Below are positions 31,583-41,337 of a stretch of DNA of 45,831 nt, piece after piece (position 1 is the stretch's first letter; every line of letters begins with the position of its first letter). The stretch covers positions 1 to 45,831 of the forward strand of contig JACPBO010000036.1 in the NCBI GenBank assembly GCA_016180285.1. Direction: 5' to 3'. A model generated the notes under the pieces. The model searched no databases. It worked only from the letters and a program-made list of their open reading frames with translations, and was not told the origin of the DNA. The translations under genes and the position numbers were made by a program. This stretch comes from Candidatus Woesearchaeota archaeon (lineage in GTDB: Archaea > Nanobdellota > Nanobdellia > Woesearchaeales > JACPBO01).

Positions 31583-34500
31583 TTATAAGCTGCATATTGA
31601 ATAACCGCACTGCGGGCATGTTGAGCATCCTTCCTGGATCTTCATCTTGCTGCCGCATTCAGGGCATTTCTCTAAAAACTTGCCTTTCTTCTTTCCGTCC
31701 TCTTCTTTTTTTGTTATCTCTATGTTCAGCACTTGATTTTCCCTGCTTCCATCTCTGTAAACTGTAACGCCCTTGCAGCCAAGCTTGTAAGCAGTAAGGT
31801 AGACTGTTTTGACATCCTCTGTTGTCGCCCAATTCGGGAAATTAACAGTCTTGCTCACAGCATTGTCTGTATGTTCCTGAAAAGCGGCCTGCATATTTAC
31901 ATGCCACTCCGGCCTTATGTCGTGGCTTACAACAAAGATTCTTCTTCCTTCATCAGGAATCTCCTTGATGTTTTGTATTGATCCTTTGTTGGCAATGCTT
32001 TTCATCAGCTCCTCGCTGTAAAATCCCTCTTTCTTTGCGTAATTCTCAAAATGCTCATTCACATAAACAAGTTCCTTGTTGTCCATTACCCTTTTAATGA
32101 ATGATACAGCAAACAATGGCTCCACTCCGGAGCTGCAGTCAGCAATCATGCTTAATGTCCCGGTTGGAGCAATCGTTGTGACAGTTGCATTCCTCATTGT
32201 TTTGAATTTGGATGCCCAGATGCTGTCCTTGAAATTCTGGAAAGACCCTCTTTTTCTGCCCAACTCTTCAGACATTTTTCTTGCTTCATCGCATACAAAC
32301 TTCATGATGCTTCTTCCTGTTTCAACGCCGTCTTTTGAATTATACGCAAAGTTCAGCTGGAAAAGCATATCGGCAAACCCCATAACGCCCAACCCAATTT
32401 TCCTGTTTGACTTGGTCATCTCCTCTATTTGCTTCAATGGAAACTTATTCATATCAATTACATTGTCCAAAAAATGAACGGCTTTTCTTACAGTTTCACT
32501 GAGTCTCTCATAGTTTATTTTTCCGTTTTCAACAAATTTGCCTAGATTTATGCTGCCGAGGTTGCACGATTCGTAAGGCAAAAGGGGCTGCTCGCCGCAT
32601 TGGTGAACTATGATTGAATTACAGACCATAGAATGTGTAACGGGTTCTGTCAAATCGTAAACTTCGTTTAAGCCAGCGCTCTCGACCATTACAACAGTAT
32701 CTGTGAATTGTTTTTCCCGCCTCTTTTTGAAGCGAATATTTTCTAGATGCTGATTTTTACGTTTGCCAATAAAACCTATTTTCTTCTTAAAACTGTCCAT
32801 ATTCGCGCCAAAGATGCCTAGTTCGTATAATACGCCATCAGAATTGTATGTTCTTCTTTCCCCGTTTTTTGTGATGTACTCAAACAGGCCTTCTCTTGGC
32901 GGCCTTGAGCGATCATAGATTACGCTTTTTATGCCGAAATTCAAAAGAAGCACCTGCACTTCCTTAAGCAGCATTATGCTCTTAGATGTTAATGCCATCC
33001 AGTCACTTGCACTTTTTTTGCTGTCTCTGACTGTGCCGTCTGCGGTAAACAATCCTTGCAGAAATCCGGCAGCAGCTTCTTTCGGCGCAGAGAATACGCT
33101 CTCAGGAACGCTTTTCTCATCCGGGCGAACAACCTTAACTCCGAGCTTCCTAAAGTAATCCACAAAATACTTCGAGTGGTAAGATAAATGAATCACATTG
33201 TTTTTCCTTTTTATTTCCTTTATTTCATTGCCATAAAAATTATTTATCACTGGACTTATGTAATTGAGAATTTCTATATCATCATTGCCAAATGTGAATC
33301 CGATTCTGCAATTTTTGTCCCCTTCGCGGATCCAACCATCCGCAATCAACAAACCAAGTATTTGGCCAAGTTCTTTTGACCATTTTGAAGGCAGGTTAAG
33401 CTTATATGCCCTTCCATTGCTTCCTTTGAATTCATTCTTCACATCAAATTGAATATCATATTTGCTGCTGAATCTGCCTTCTCCGGACTGCAATAAAACT
33501 TTTTTTCCTAAACAATCTTTTAGCTCAAACCAGCCGTCTGTTGTGAGGATTTTGTGGTCTGCTGTAGCAACAAGCTCATAACCGCATTTTGTTGCCAATC
33601 TGCAGCATTCTTTAACTCCTGTTTTCCAAACAGCAGATATCGGATTAAAACTGACCCCTTTCTCCTTCATTTGGAGTAAGCTTAGTGTTCCATCTTTATT
33701 CAGAACAGAAATGGGCACTCTGTTATCAACAGCTATTTTAATTACCTTATGTTTTTCAACTAAGTCTTTCATTCTCATCAACCCGAACTCAGTAGAAACC
33801 AGACAATCGCCTGTAACGCATGGATTAGTGCTTTCGATCTCACCGATTTTCGGCGTCGGATTAGCTCTGTTCATCTCATCAATAAATATTACTCCTGGCT
33901 CTCCGTTCTTCCACGCCATCAGAACAATCAAATCAAAAACATTTCTTGCAGGAAGAGTTTTGGCAACAGACTTATCGTGCGGGCTTATCAGCTCATATTC
34001 TTCGTCTTTTTCAACAGCTTTCATGAACTTGTCGGTCAAGGCAACAGATATGTTGAAGTTGTTCAATGCATTCAGTTTTTCTTTTGATGTTATGAAATCA
34101 ATTATGTCGGGATGGTCAACCCGCAAAATAGCCATGTTAGCGCCGCGCCTTTTGTTATGCACCAAAATGCTGTTCGCAACAAAATAGCCGGTAGCCGGAA
34201 CCATTATGTCCATTGTGTGCTCTTTTTCAGTATTGATCTCAGAAACCTGGCTGTAGAAATATTCGTCATTTGCTGCTTTCAGCAGCTGCTCATTTCTTAA
34301 TTCTGAAAATGTATTGAGCAGCTCTTTAAGCCTCTTTCTTGTGAGATTCCTTGCAGAACTGGTTTTTATGCCGGACAAATGGTGCTGTATTGCCCTGTAT
34401 AATTCCCTATTCGCGCCTTTCTTGCTTCTGTTCTTGCCGCATCCTCTCCCCGGGCCATCATAAAGGCTTCTCAATAAATCAACTTGATTCGGTATAACAT

Positions 34501-37500
34501 CGTTTTGCTCAAATTCCCTGATCTTATATCTCTCTTTTAGCTTATTATTTTTTCTCTCAGAAATGAAGCCGATATTTTTAATGAATTCGCTTATGCTCCT
34601 TTCCTGGATTATATTTAAGTGATGAATTGGATTCTTTCCGTATCTGTTGCTGCTTGTATATCTGTGAAATGTCGAGACAATCCCCAAGCCAAATAACAAT
34701 TGCTGCACATCTTTAACCAGCCTTTGTGATGCTGAATAGAGCCTAGGATAGCCGTCTGAATGCACATCTCCATCGCCTTCAAACAGGCCTTTTAAGAATG
34801 CAAATGCGCTTTCTTTCGAGGACTGGAATATATGAAGCGGAACAAACGCATTCAGAGCCCCGTCTTTTTTCCATCCTGATTTTTCAAAATAACTGCAGAT
34901 GTTTTTTGAATAGAATATCAGGCATATGGAATTTTCGCCTTCCTTTTGTTCTGTTCTGTGCTCTGAAACGCCAAAATTTTTCAGCATTAATTCGCAAATC
35001 CTTTCTTTTAGCAAAATATCAGAGGATTCTACTGCAAAAATAATTCTTCCGCCGCTGCTTATGCAGCCATCAGCCATGTAAATTCCAAGCAATTCTGCTA
35101 AATCAGGGCTCATTTTTTTTGGCAGCTCTGCATGCTTGGTATTAAAATGCTGTTTGAGCTCTATAGCTGGCAGTTCTGTATCTTCAGCAATATGGCCGCC
35201 AAGAACATGGATAACCCAATCTCCTTTTTTAACATCTTCAGCCTTCTTCCACGAGAATTTTCCTTCCTCGCCAACAATGCCTATACTGTGGTTGTAAGTT
35301 GCTTTAATTTCGGTGCCTATCTTTGTCTTTATGCTATACACTTCAGCAACATTATTATCTTCTGCCAAAAATGCCTGCTCAAAGCCGCCATTTGTATAAA
35401 CAAGATGGCTTGTCGGGCAATCTCCTAATGAAGGGCAGTTCAAAAGCTTTCCAATTGGCATGACTCCTTTGTTTGTCCTTATTAGGCTGCCTGTAGCTAT
35501 GCATCCGCCCTGCTTGATAACCTCTGTTGTAACGTCAAATACGCGCATAAAAGACAATGGCCCGGAAGCAACTCCTTTAGTTGACATCACAAGGTCATTC
35601 CTCGGCCTTAGTCTTGAAAAAGAGAATCCTGTATTGTGAACAACTGCAAAGCTGTTCTCCCCAGCCAAATAATTGTTGTTTTCAGACATAGTAAAATCAT
35701 AGAAATCCCCTGCACAAGCGGCTTTCTCAACAGCTACAACGCGGTGCAGAGTGGGCAGAACAGACAGCCACATCTTTAATGTCTCTTTTTCTGAGGATGT
35801 TAATTTTTCTGAAAAAGTTAAGATTATTTTGAGCAGCTCTAACACCTTATTTAAAGAAACGCCCTGATTCTCTTTCCACCTCGCCAGCCAAAAATATGTG
35901 TCTTTAATCTTTATTGATTCTTTGTGAATTTTGCTATTTTTAGTGGCTACATCTATTCGGTTAAGATAAGGCTCAATATCTGCAAAAGAAAGAGGGCATG
36001 TCCGGCTTGTATTCTTTGAAGACGCTTCAGCAAATTTCTGCAGCCTTTCTCTTCTAAAGTTATTTGCAAGATGATGCTTGACCAAATCCCAGAGGCGGCT
36101 CAATTGCTCCTGCGTATCTATGTTTAGTTCATGCATCATATGCCATTTATTTTTGCGCGGCTTTCTTTCCCTGACTGATGTCCTGAAGCCGAGCAAAGAC
36201 AACAAACAGCTTAGCTCTTCAATAAATTGCTTGCTTGCTGAAGCATAATTAACCCTGATCTTTTCCTTGCTTACATACCCGTCAGAATCAATCAGCCCTG
36301 CCAGGAAAGAGCTTATAACAGGCAAAGGAGACTTTAAGACCGAAGAAGGAATACGAATATCCTTTTTTTCTCCGAGAACATTGCATACCGACCTTATAAA
36401 CGCTATTATTCTGCGGTCATAGCAAACAATATAATGGGTTTTGTTTCGCCTGTCTTTCTGAATCTTGTATTTCTTATTGGTGACAGCCGCCAATATATTG
36501 ACTGCCTTATTTAAGCTCTCGACTGACTCATCAAAAAATCTTAACCGCAGCCTGTCTAGATAAGGCCCCAATGAGCCGTCACCCAGGAAATAGCCCAATA
36601 ACCAGCCCATTTCTTCATTAATTTTAATCCCGTTGACTTCCTGATATTGCTCAAACGGCCAATTTTCCAAAATGCTGCTGTTTGAAAATATCGCCCAATC
36701 TCCGGGCTTTATCTCATCTGCACGCCTTTCCAGAATTTTGCCATTCTCAAAAACAAAAAAAGGATGCCAATCGCTTGTAGTTGCCTTTGAGTTTCCCTCA
36801 AAACAAATGCTAAAAACCCGCTCTTTAGGCAGAGTGTAATGCCAGATCTTATCTATTTTATCTTTAGAAAACTTTCCTGTTCTCTTATCAAAAGAAAAGG
36901 TAAAGATATTTTTGCCAGCCAGCTTTATGAATGATTCGCTGTTTTGGCCTTTTTCCTCAGGCACTTCTTTTTTAAGCTTATTATATAGGATTTCGATCTT
37001 CTCCAAGCCGCAATATGTGGTAAACACATTTGAATCCTTATAGACGCATCCTCCTCCGCTTTTGTGTATCACAGCCGTATTCTTCACAGTTTCAAATATC
37101 TCCTCAATAGAATCTCCTACAGGAAGAACGAAGCACGCTGACAATTGCTGCAGCTTTGTTCCTGCATTCATCAATGTCGGAGAATTAGGAAGAAACTCAA
37201 GATTTGACATCATTTGGTAGAATTCTTCCTCTGTTTTGCCTGAAACAGCATCTTTATCATAGAGCTTGTCTGCCTGCGCAACGTTCTTTGCAACCCTTCT
37301 GAACAATTCATCCGGAGTTTCTATTAAAGCACCGTTTTTATCCTTCAATAAATACCTCTCCTTAAGAACCTGCAATGCATTGACAGAAAGCTTTGTCTCA
37401 AAAGTTTTGCCAATGATCATCTCCTTAACTTCTCTCAGTTCCTTATGCTTCTGCCTGTACAGGATGAATGCCTTTGCAGTCTGCGCATGGCCCTGCTCAA

Positions 37501-37756
37501 TAAGAACTTTCTCTACAATGTCCTGCACTTCCTCAACATGAGGTATCTTTTTTCCGTCATACTGCTCATCAAGAACATTGACAACCTTATCTGCAAGCTT
37601 TTCAGCTGTTGCGCGGTCCTCTCCGCCAACAGACTGCGCTGCCTTGAATACTGCATTTATGATCTTTATCTTGTCAAAGTCAACTGTACTGCCGTCTCTT
37701 TTTATTATCTTTGTTACTTTCTTAGAATTTGTCTTCCCATCATCCTCTTGCTTCAT
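31583..37756 (-). CDS. nrdJ: Ribonucleoside reductase, adenosylcobalamin-dependent (class II), with three inteins
   Basis: Precursor of 2057 residues, 728 after removal of three inteins. Extein motifs in order: an ATP-cone-like N-terminus ([35 protein letters not shown]), [93 protein letters not shown] with the thiyl-radical Cys region, [20 protein letters not shown] and a C-terminal cysteine-rich tail CPECGSKM...CPQCGYSIC for re-reduction. Class II is inferred from these motifs and the neighbouring cobalamin adenosyltransferase. ATG 37756 is preferred over TTG 37774 because GAGGGGG precedes it. Confidence 0.94.
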   Translation of the reverse strand: MKQEDDGKTNSKKVTKIIKRDGSTVDFDKIKIINAVFKAAQSVGGEDRATAEKLADKVVNVLDEQYDGKKIPHVEEVQDIVEKVLIEQGHAQTAKAFILYRQKHKELREVKEMIIGKTFETKLSVNALQVLKERYLLKDKNGALIETPDELFRRVAKNVAQADKLYDKDAVSGKTEEEFYQMMSNLEFLPNSPTLMNAGTKLQQLSACFVLPVGDSIEEIFETVKNTAVIHKSGGGCVYKDSNVFTTYCGLEKIEILYNKLKKEVPEEKGQNSESFIKLAGKNIFTFSFDKRTGKFSKDKIDKIWHYTLPKERVFSICFEGNSKATTSDWHPFFVFENGKILERRADEIKPGDWAIFSNSSILENWPFEQYQEVNGIKINEEMGWLLGYFLGDGSLGPYLDRLRLRFFDESVESLNKAVNILAAVTNKKYKIQKDRRNKTHYIVCYDRRIIAFIRSVCNVLGEKKDIRIPSSVLKSPLPVISSFLAGLIDSDGYVSKEKIRVNYASASKQFIEELSCLLSLLGFRTSVRERKPRKNKWHMMHELNIDTQEQLSRLWDLVKHHLANNFRRERLQKFAEASSKNTSRTCPLSFADIEPYLNRIDVATKNSKIHKESIKIKDTYFWLARWKENQGVSLNKVLELLKIILTFSEKLTSSEKETLKMWLSVLPTLHRVVAVEKAACAGDFYDFTMSENNNYLAGENSFAVVHNTGFSFSRLRPRNDLVMSTKGVASGPLSFMRVFDVTTEVIKQGGCIATGSLIRTNKGVMPIGKLLNCPSLGDCPTSHLVYTNGGFEQAFLAEDNNVAEVYSIKTKIGTEIKATYNHSIGIVGEEGKFSWKKAEDVKKGDWVIHVLGGHIAEDTELPAIELKQHFNTKHAELPKKMSPDLAELLGIYMADGCISSGGRIIFAVESSDILLKERICELMLKNFGVSEHRTEQKEGENSICLIFYSKNICSYFEKSGWKKDGALNAFVPLHIFQSSKESAFAFLKGLFEGDGDVHSDGYPRLYSASQRLVKDVQQLLFGLGIVSTFHRYTSSNRYGKNPIHHLNIIQERSISEFIKNIGFISERKNNKLKERYKIREFEQNDVIPNQVDLLRSLYDGPGRGCGKNRSKKGANRELYRAIQHHLSGIKTSSARNLTRKRLKELLNTFSELRNEQLLKAANDEYFYSQVSEINTEKEHTMDIMVPATGYFVANSILVHNKRRGANMAILRVDHPDIIDFITSKEKLNALNNFNISVALTDKFMKAVEKDEEYELISPHDKSVAKTLPARNVFDLIVLMAWKNGEPGVIFIDEMNRANPTPKIGEIESTNPCVTGDCLVSTEFGLMRMKDLVEKHKVIKIAVDNRVPISVLNKDGTLSLLQMKEKGVSFNPISAVWKTGVKECCRLATKCGYELVATADHKILTTDGWFELKDCLGKKVLLQSGEGRFSSKYDIQFDVKNEFKGSNGRAYKLNLPSKWSKELGQILGLLIADGWIREGDKNCRIGFTFGNDDIEILNYISPVINNFYGNEIKEIKRKNNVIHLSYHSKYFVDYFRKLGVKVVRPDEKSVPESVFSAPKEAAAGFLQGLFTADGTVRDSKKSASDWMALTSKSIMLLKEVQVLLLNFGIKSVIYDRSRPPREGLFEYITKNGERRTYNSDGVLYELGIFGANMDSFKKKIGFIGKRKNQHLENIRFKKRREKQFTDTVVMVESAGLNEVYDLTEPVTHSMVCNSIIVHQCGEQPLLPYESCNLGSINLGKFVENGKINYERLSETVRKAVHFLDNVIDMNKFPLKQIEEMTKSNRKIGLGVMGFADMLFQLNFAYNSKDGVETGRSIMKFVCDEARKMSEELGRKRGSFQNFKDSIWASKFKTMRNATVTTIAPTGTLSMIADCSSGVEPLFAVSFIKRVMDNKELVYVNEHFENYAKKEGFYSEELMKSIANKGSIQNIKEIPDEGRRIFVVSHDIRPEWHVNMQAAFQEHTDNAVSKTVNFPNWATTEDVKTVYLTAYKLGCKGVTVYRDGSRENQVLNIEITKKEEDGKKKGKFLEKCPECGSKMKIQEGCSTCPQCGYSICSL
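32600..33820 (-). other. Intein 3 in nrdJ (407 residues, C-terminal Gln)
   Basis: Inserted at STNP/CGEQ, directly before the catalytic-site Cys. Begins [13 protein letters not shown] (splicing block A), has [10 protein letters not shown] (block B, TxxH), a LAGLIDADG endonuclease with ILGLLIADG and LQGLFTADG, and ends [11 protein letters not shown] with +1 Cys. A terminal Gln in place of Asn is a known functional variant in a few RNR inteins. Confidence 0.93.
34154..35503 (-). other. Intein 2 in nrdJ (450 residues, followed by Lys)
   Basis: Inserted at IKQGG/KRRGAN. Begins [17 protein letters not shown], block [22 protein letters not shown] motifs LLGIYMADG and LKGLFEGDG, and ends [12 protein letters not shown]. 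The following extein residue is Lys (AAA), not Cys, Ser or Thr, which the standard mechanism needs. Confidence 0.92.
35633..37048 (-). other. Intein 1 in nrdJ (472 residues)
   Basis: Inserted at KSGGG/TGFSF. Begins [14 protein letters not shown], block [23 protein letters not shown] motifs LGYFLGDGS and [11 protein letters not shown], ends NSFAVVHN with +1 Thr. All splicing residues for a Cys1/Asn/Thr+1 intein are in place. Confidence 0.93.
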
Positions 37757-37906
37757 CTTTCCCCCTCTTTTCAAGTAATTTTTAATTGATTTCCGCTAAT
37801 AACCGCATAAAAATCAACATTAAGCCATATTTAAACTTTTGTGCTTTGAATAATATATATTCTACAGTATTATAAAAATAATTTTGAATGATTTACATTA
37901 AATTTC

Positions 37907-37945
37907 TTATTCCCCTTCAAACTCCGCCAACTTTAAAATCACATA
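37907..37945 (-). repeat. Relic resembling the apt 3' end
   Basis: Matches the last 39 bases of apt (38800-38838) at 30 positions, in the same orientation and ending in the same stop codon; in frame it reads YVILKLAEFEGE-stop against YKVFNLVEFEGE-stop. The Bro-N gene lies between the two. The 205-base gap between nrdJ and the Bro-N gene otherwise holds only AT-rich promoter-like sequence. Confidence 0.65.
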
Positions 37946-37961
37946 CTAGTTTTTTAATAAT

Positions 37962-38798
37962 CTATCCTTTCTTTTCAATTCTTTTGTCTTTTTCCGTTGC
38001 AGAAAGGTAGTTCTCACCTGAAATAATTGATCTGCCTATCCTACGTTCAGCATCTTTCCTTGCGTTGCCGGCGACCTCTCCGCCTTCTTTTGCAGAATCT
38101 TTGCATTCTGGAAAATCCTTATCATCTTTATTTCTGGTGATCTCGGTGGTAACTCTCTCGCCAAGCATTGTAAAGATAAGCTCGAGGTCATTCATGTGGT
38201 CGCGCAGATTTTCTCTTTTCAGCCCTTTGAGTTTTTGATATTCGCTTGGCGTCATTCCAAAGGTTGCTTTTGAGATTTCTGCTGTTAAAATAGCAAACTC
38301 CCTATCCGTTTCTACCCCTCTTTTGTTCCATTCATCTGTTAATTCATCCCTTATTGCAATTCCCCTTACTCTTTTCTCAATCCAGTCTTCAGAATAGCCC
38401 TTTGCCCTGTAGATTTCCTTCATGCGTTTTTGAGCTAGTTCAGGATTTTGGATTTCTTCAACTCTATCATAACCTACCTGAGCCAACCATTGCTTAAATG
38501 GTTCTGCTTTAGGAGATGGAATAGATTGGATGATTCTGAACATATTTTTTGTATTGGCGCAGTCTGTTTCCCTTAATCTGCCATCATCTGCCATTAACTT
38601 CAACTGTCCGATTTTTTCGGACACTTCAAAACCTTCATCGGTAAGCTTAACCTTTAAATCAGACCAGTACTTTCTAGCTCTATCGGTTTGGGTTAATGCA
38701 CCTATTATATCAACTACTGAAAACCACCATTCATTATTATGCCAGATTCTCCTTATCTGCTTTCCTTGAAACACAACTAATGCATTATTTTCTTCCAC
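37962..38798 (-). CDS. Bro-N domain protein (phage antirepressor / DinD-like)
   Basis: About 278 residues. N-terminal Bro-N domain: VFQGKQIRRIWHNNEWWFSVVDIIGALTQT, typical of phage antirepressors and the DinD proteins, followed by NTKNMFRIIQSIPSPKAEPFKQWLAQVGYDRVEEIQNPELA and a helical C-terminal DinD-like part (EFAILTAEISKATFGMTPSEYQKLKGL). Mobile-element cargo by family. Start GTG 38798 follows AAGGTGA formed by the apt stop region; longer starts at 38807 or 38813 overlap apt. Role here unknown. Confidence 0.82.
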   Translation of the reverse strand: MEENNALVVFQGKQIRRIWHNNEWWFSVVDIIGALTQTDRARKYWSDLKVKLTDEGFEVSEKIGQLKLMADDGRLRETDCANTKNMFRIIQSIPSPKAEPFKQWLAQVGYDRVEEIQNPELAQKRMKEIYRAKGYSEDWIEKRVRGIAIRDELTDEWNKRGVETDREFAILTAEISKATFGMTPSEYQKLKGLKRENLRDHMNDLELIFTMLGERVTTEITRNKDDKDFPECKDSAKEGGEVAGNARKDAERRIGRSIISGENYLSATEKDKRIEKKG

Positions 38799-38799
38799 T

Positions 38800-39330
38800 T
38801 TATTCACCTTCAAACTCCACCAGATTAAAAACCTTGTAATTGTTTTCCAGTAACTTGTTCTTTCCTTTCAATTCCGGAAGATCAACAATGAAGGCGCACT
38901 CTACAATATTGCCGCCGAGCTTTTCAATAAGTTGGCAGGCAGCCAACGCTGTACCCCCGGTAGCAATCAAATCGTCAACAAGCAGCACATTATCTCCCTT
39001 TTTTATTGCATCCTTGTTCATTTCAATTGTGTCAGTGCTGTATTCTGTGTCATAAGTTAATGTTTCAACCTCTGGCGGCAATTTTCCTTTCTTCCTTATC
39101 GGAACAAATCCAACGCCAAGCTGATGCGCAATTGCTCCGCCAAAAATAAATCCTCTGCTTTCGATTCCGGCAACAAAATCTATTTTGGCATCTTTGTATC
39201 GCTCAACAAATTCCTTGATCACATCTTTCAGGCCCTGAGCATCTTTCAGCAATGTTGTAATATCCCTGAACATAACGCCCTGCTTGGGCCAATGCGGTAT
39301 TGTCCGGATTTTTGATTTAATATGCTCCAT
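38800..39330 (-). CDS. apt: Adenine phosphoribosyltransferase
   Basis: Adenine + PRPP to AMP. Seen: FRDITTLLKDAQ, the IESRGFIFGGAIAHQLGVGFVPIRKKGKLP flexible-loop region and the PRPP-binding motif VLLVDDLIATGGTALAA (about residues 118-134). 176 residues, typical. In one direction behind mtnP, which releases adenine from methylthioadenosine, so the two form a salvage route. Confidence 0.94.
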   Translation of the reverse strand: MEHIKSKIRTIPHWPKQGVMFRDITTLLKDAQGLKDVIKEFVERYKDAKIDFVAGIESRGFIFGGAIAHQLGVGFVPIRKKGKLPPEVETLTYDTEYSTDTIEMNKDAIKKGDNVLLVDDLIATGGTALAACQLIEKLGGNIVECAFIVDLPELKGKNKLLENNYKVFNLVEFEGE

Positions 39331-39341
39331 TGTATTTGCCT

Positions 39342-39635
39342 CTACTGTGGCTCATAGTCTTTTTCTAACAGGGATTTGCATCCAAATTCTTCAATTATTT
39401 TTTCAGCAGCATTTCTTCCATAAGCCACCACTCCTATTCCGTTGCCATTTTTTATAATCTTATATGCTTTTAAATTACGTTCAAAGTATAAGATTAAAGA
39501 CTCTTTTTCTTTGCTTATTGTGCACCCAAATTTTTCAGCCACTGCATCAGCAAACTCATCAAGCGATATGCCTATTGTAATCACAAGCGGTATCGGCTTT
39601 GTTTTTGATTTTTTTGTTATAAGTTCAACACCCAT
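39342..39635 (-). CDS. Small conserved-looking protein between mtnP and apt
   Basis: About 97 residues: MGVELITKKSKTKPIPLVITIGISLDEFADAVAEKFGCTI then strands ESLILYFERNLKAYKII and NGIGVVAYGRNAAEKII. Alpha/beta, soluble. Starts just past the mtnP stop with AGGTGA ahead of ATG 39635, so it is co-transcribed with the salvage genes. Family not recognised; possibly an accessory or regulatory subunit (guess). Confidence 0.65.
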   Translation of the reverse strand: MGVELITKKSKTKPIPLVITIGISLDEFADAVAEKFGCTISKEKESLILYFERNLKAYKIIKNGNGIGVVAYGRNAAEKIIEEFGCKSLLEKDYEPQ

Positions 39636-39644
39636 AATAATCAC

Positions 39645-40400
39645 CTATGTTATCTTTGTTATGACTTTCAGCAATAATCGTTTTACATTGGCGACATTCT
39701 TCTCAAATACTTTTAATATCTCATGCCATTCAACCGGAGCTTCATCTGTTTTCCAGCAGTCATAGTCAGTTGACATGGCAACAACAGCATATGGAATGCC
39801 GGCTTCATTTGCAAGTATTGCTTCCGGGGCAACTGACATATTTATTACATCTGCACCCCATATCCTGAACATATTGGATTCTGCCCTTGTTGAAAACCTC
39901 GGGCCTTCAATTGTTACAACTGTCCCTTTTTCATGCATTCTTAAGCCCAATTCTTTTCCAGCTTCTATCAATTTCCTTCTTAATCCTTCTGAAAAAGGGT
40001 CTGCCATAGGCGTATGCTTTGCGTTCTCAGCACCCGGCTCAAATTCTTCGTAAAAAGTTATCTTTCTGTGCCTTGTAAAATCTATGAACTGGTTGAGAAT
40101 GACAAAATCCCCTCTCCCGATTTCCTGCCTTAAAGAGCCGCAGGCAGTTGTTGCCAATATATGAGTGCAGCCCTGCTCCTTCAATGCATGAATGTTTGCC
40201 CTGAAATTAACCTGAGATGGCGGAATAGTATGTTTTCTTCCATGCCGTGCAATAAGCACAACATCAACACCTTCAATAGAGCCGATTGTTAATGGCGAAG
40301 ACGGCCTGCCAAAAGGAGTCATGACTTCTATTTCTTTTGCATCTTTCATTATTTTTGGATCGTCCAGCCCGGAGCCTCCGATAATTCCTATTTTAACCAT
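39645..40400 (-). CDS. mtnP: S-methyl-5'-thioadenosine phosphorylase
   Basis: Splits methylthioadenosine to adenine and methylthioribose-1-phosphate. Seen: MVKIGIIGGSGLDD, the phosphate site LIARHGRKHTIPPSQVNFRANI, TACGSLRQEIGRGDFVI, TIEGPRFSTRAESNMFR, the substrate-site NMSVAPEAILANEAGI and STDYDCW (Asp that recognises adenine). About 251 residues. ATG 40400 is chosen (GGGGT upstream). First gene of the mtnP-orf-apt unit. Confidence 0.94.
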   Translation of the reverse strand: MVKIGIIGGSGLDDPKIMKDAKEIEVMTPFGRPSSPLTIGSIEGVDVVLIARHGRKHTIPPSQVNFRANIHALKEQGCTHILATTACGSLRQEIGRGDFVILNQFIDFTRHRKITFYEEFEPGAENAKHTPMADPFSEGLRRKLIEAGKELGLRMHEKGTVVTIEGPRFSTRAESNMFRIWGADVINMSVAPEAILANEAGIPYAVVAMSTDYDCWKTDEAPVEWHEILKVFEKNVANVKRLLLKVITKIT

Positions 40401-40512
40401 TGATTTACCCCAGCCACACATTTATTATTTGATTTAAATAGTTTTTGTTAATTTTTGTTTATAATAAAATTTTCAGAAATATTTATAAAATCCATTAAAT
40501 TTATATCATAAC

Positions 40513-40890
40513 ATGAAAAGTAAAGAAGCTCGAAAAGAACTTGGAGAAATAGTCAGAGTGATTTCAGAATTAGATAGAACCAAACTTGGCGGTAAAATAA
40601 AAGATAATAGATTGCATATGGACATTGTTGTATTGGACCACCCCCTACATGTTTTTAGTAAAAGAAAGGGGAAACAGCTTTATTTTAGTATCATGAAGAA
40701 TGAGCCATCTGTTTATGGTTATGTATATCTTGGTGAAAGAGAAAAGGGGAAACATGATTTTCATTTATCTTTCAATTGTTCTATAATAAAATCAGTAGAG
40801 TCTTTAGTCCCAAAAGATGAGATTAAGACTTTAGATCTAAATGGTTATGAGGTAGAAATGCGTTATTTTCGTTCTTTGGCAAGGTTCTGA
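40513..40890 (+). CDS. Hypothetical protein
   Basis: 125 residues, Lys-rich, alpha/beta; central KRKGKQLYFSIMKNEPSVYGYVYLGEREKGKHDFHLSF suggests a beta-rich domain. No family recognised. Has its own TATA (AAATATTTATAAAATC near 40480). Just after its stop the sequence GAGCGAACGAGTG (40905-40917 region) resembles the reverse complement of the CACTCCGTTCGCTC motif of the 30.1-kb palindromic element. Confidence 0.6.
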   Translation: MKSKEARKELGEIVRVISELDRTKLGGKIKDNRLHMDIVVLDHPLHVFSKRKGKQLYFSIMKNEPSVYGYVYLGEREKGKHDFHLSFNCSIIKSVESLVPKDEIKTLDLNGYEVEMRYFRSLARF

Positions 40891-41016
40891 GAGTTGTTAT
40901 CTCAAGAGCGAACGAGTGAAGAACATTAAACTTTTCAGTTCCGCCTAGCTCAATTTTCAGAAATCTTTTTAAACTAAAACAGTAAATTAACTTCATCACT
41001 TATGGAGGTTTTCAGC

Positions 41017-41334
41017 ATGGCAAAAGAAGAAGAAAACGAAGAGGAATTTGAAGATTACGATGAAGATTCTGAAGAAGATCAGAAAAAAACTGAAAAGAAG
41101 GAAGAGCCTGAAGAAAAAAGCGAAGCTGAAGAAACAGAAGAAGATTCTGAAGAAGAAGAATCAAAAGAAGAAACTGAAGAGAAAGAGCCTGAAAGCGAAG
41201 AAGATAAAACAACAGAAGAAGCTGAAGAAGAGAGTGAGGAACCAGATGATGACGAGTCTGAGGAAGACAGGCTTAAGAAAAGAAAGAAGAAAGGCGAAGA
41301 AATAGAGGAGGATGAAGAAGAATTTGAAGAATAA
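41017..41334 (+). CDS. Extremely acidic low-complexity protein
   Basis: About 105 residues, more than half Glu/Asp, with Lys and Ser/Thr between; one basic patch RLKKRKKKG near the C-terminus. No folded domain. ATG 41017 is preferred over ATG 41002, since the GGAGG that would serve it overlaps the upstream ATG. Promoter TTTTTAAAC near 40970. Function unknown; may act as a charged chaperone-like or nucleic-acid-mimic tail protein (guess). Confidence 0.6.
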   Translation: MAKEEENEEEFEDYDEDSEEDQKKTEKKEEPEEKSEAEETEEDSEEEESKEETEEKEPESEEDKTTEEAEEESEEPDDDESEEDRLKKRKKKGEEIEEDEEEFEE

Positions 41335-41337
41335 ATT

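Noticed and set aside
31583-37756. Group I or II introns as the source of the nrdJ insertions
   Set aside because: All three insertions are open in frame, begin with Cys, end in VHN or VHQ and carry protein-splicing blocks, so they are inteins.
41048-41305. Lys-rich plus-strand ORF inside the acidic protein gene
   Set aside because: A frame-shifted shadow of GAA/GAG-rich codons; no ribosome site.
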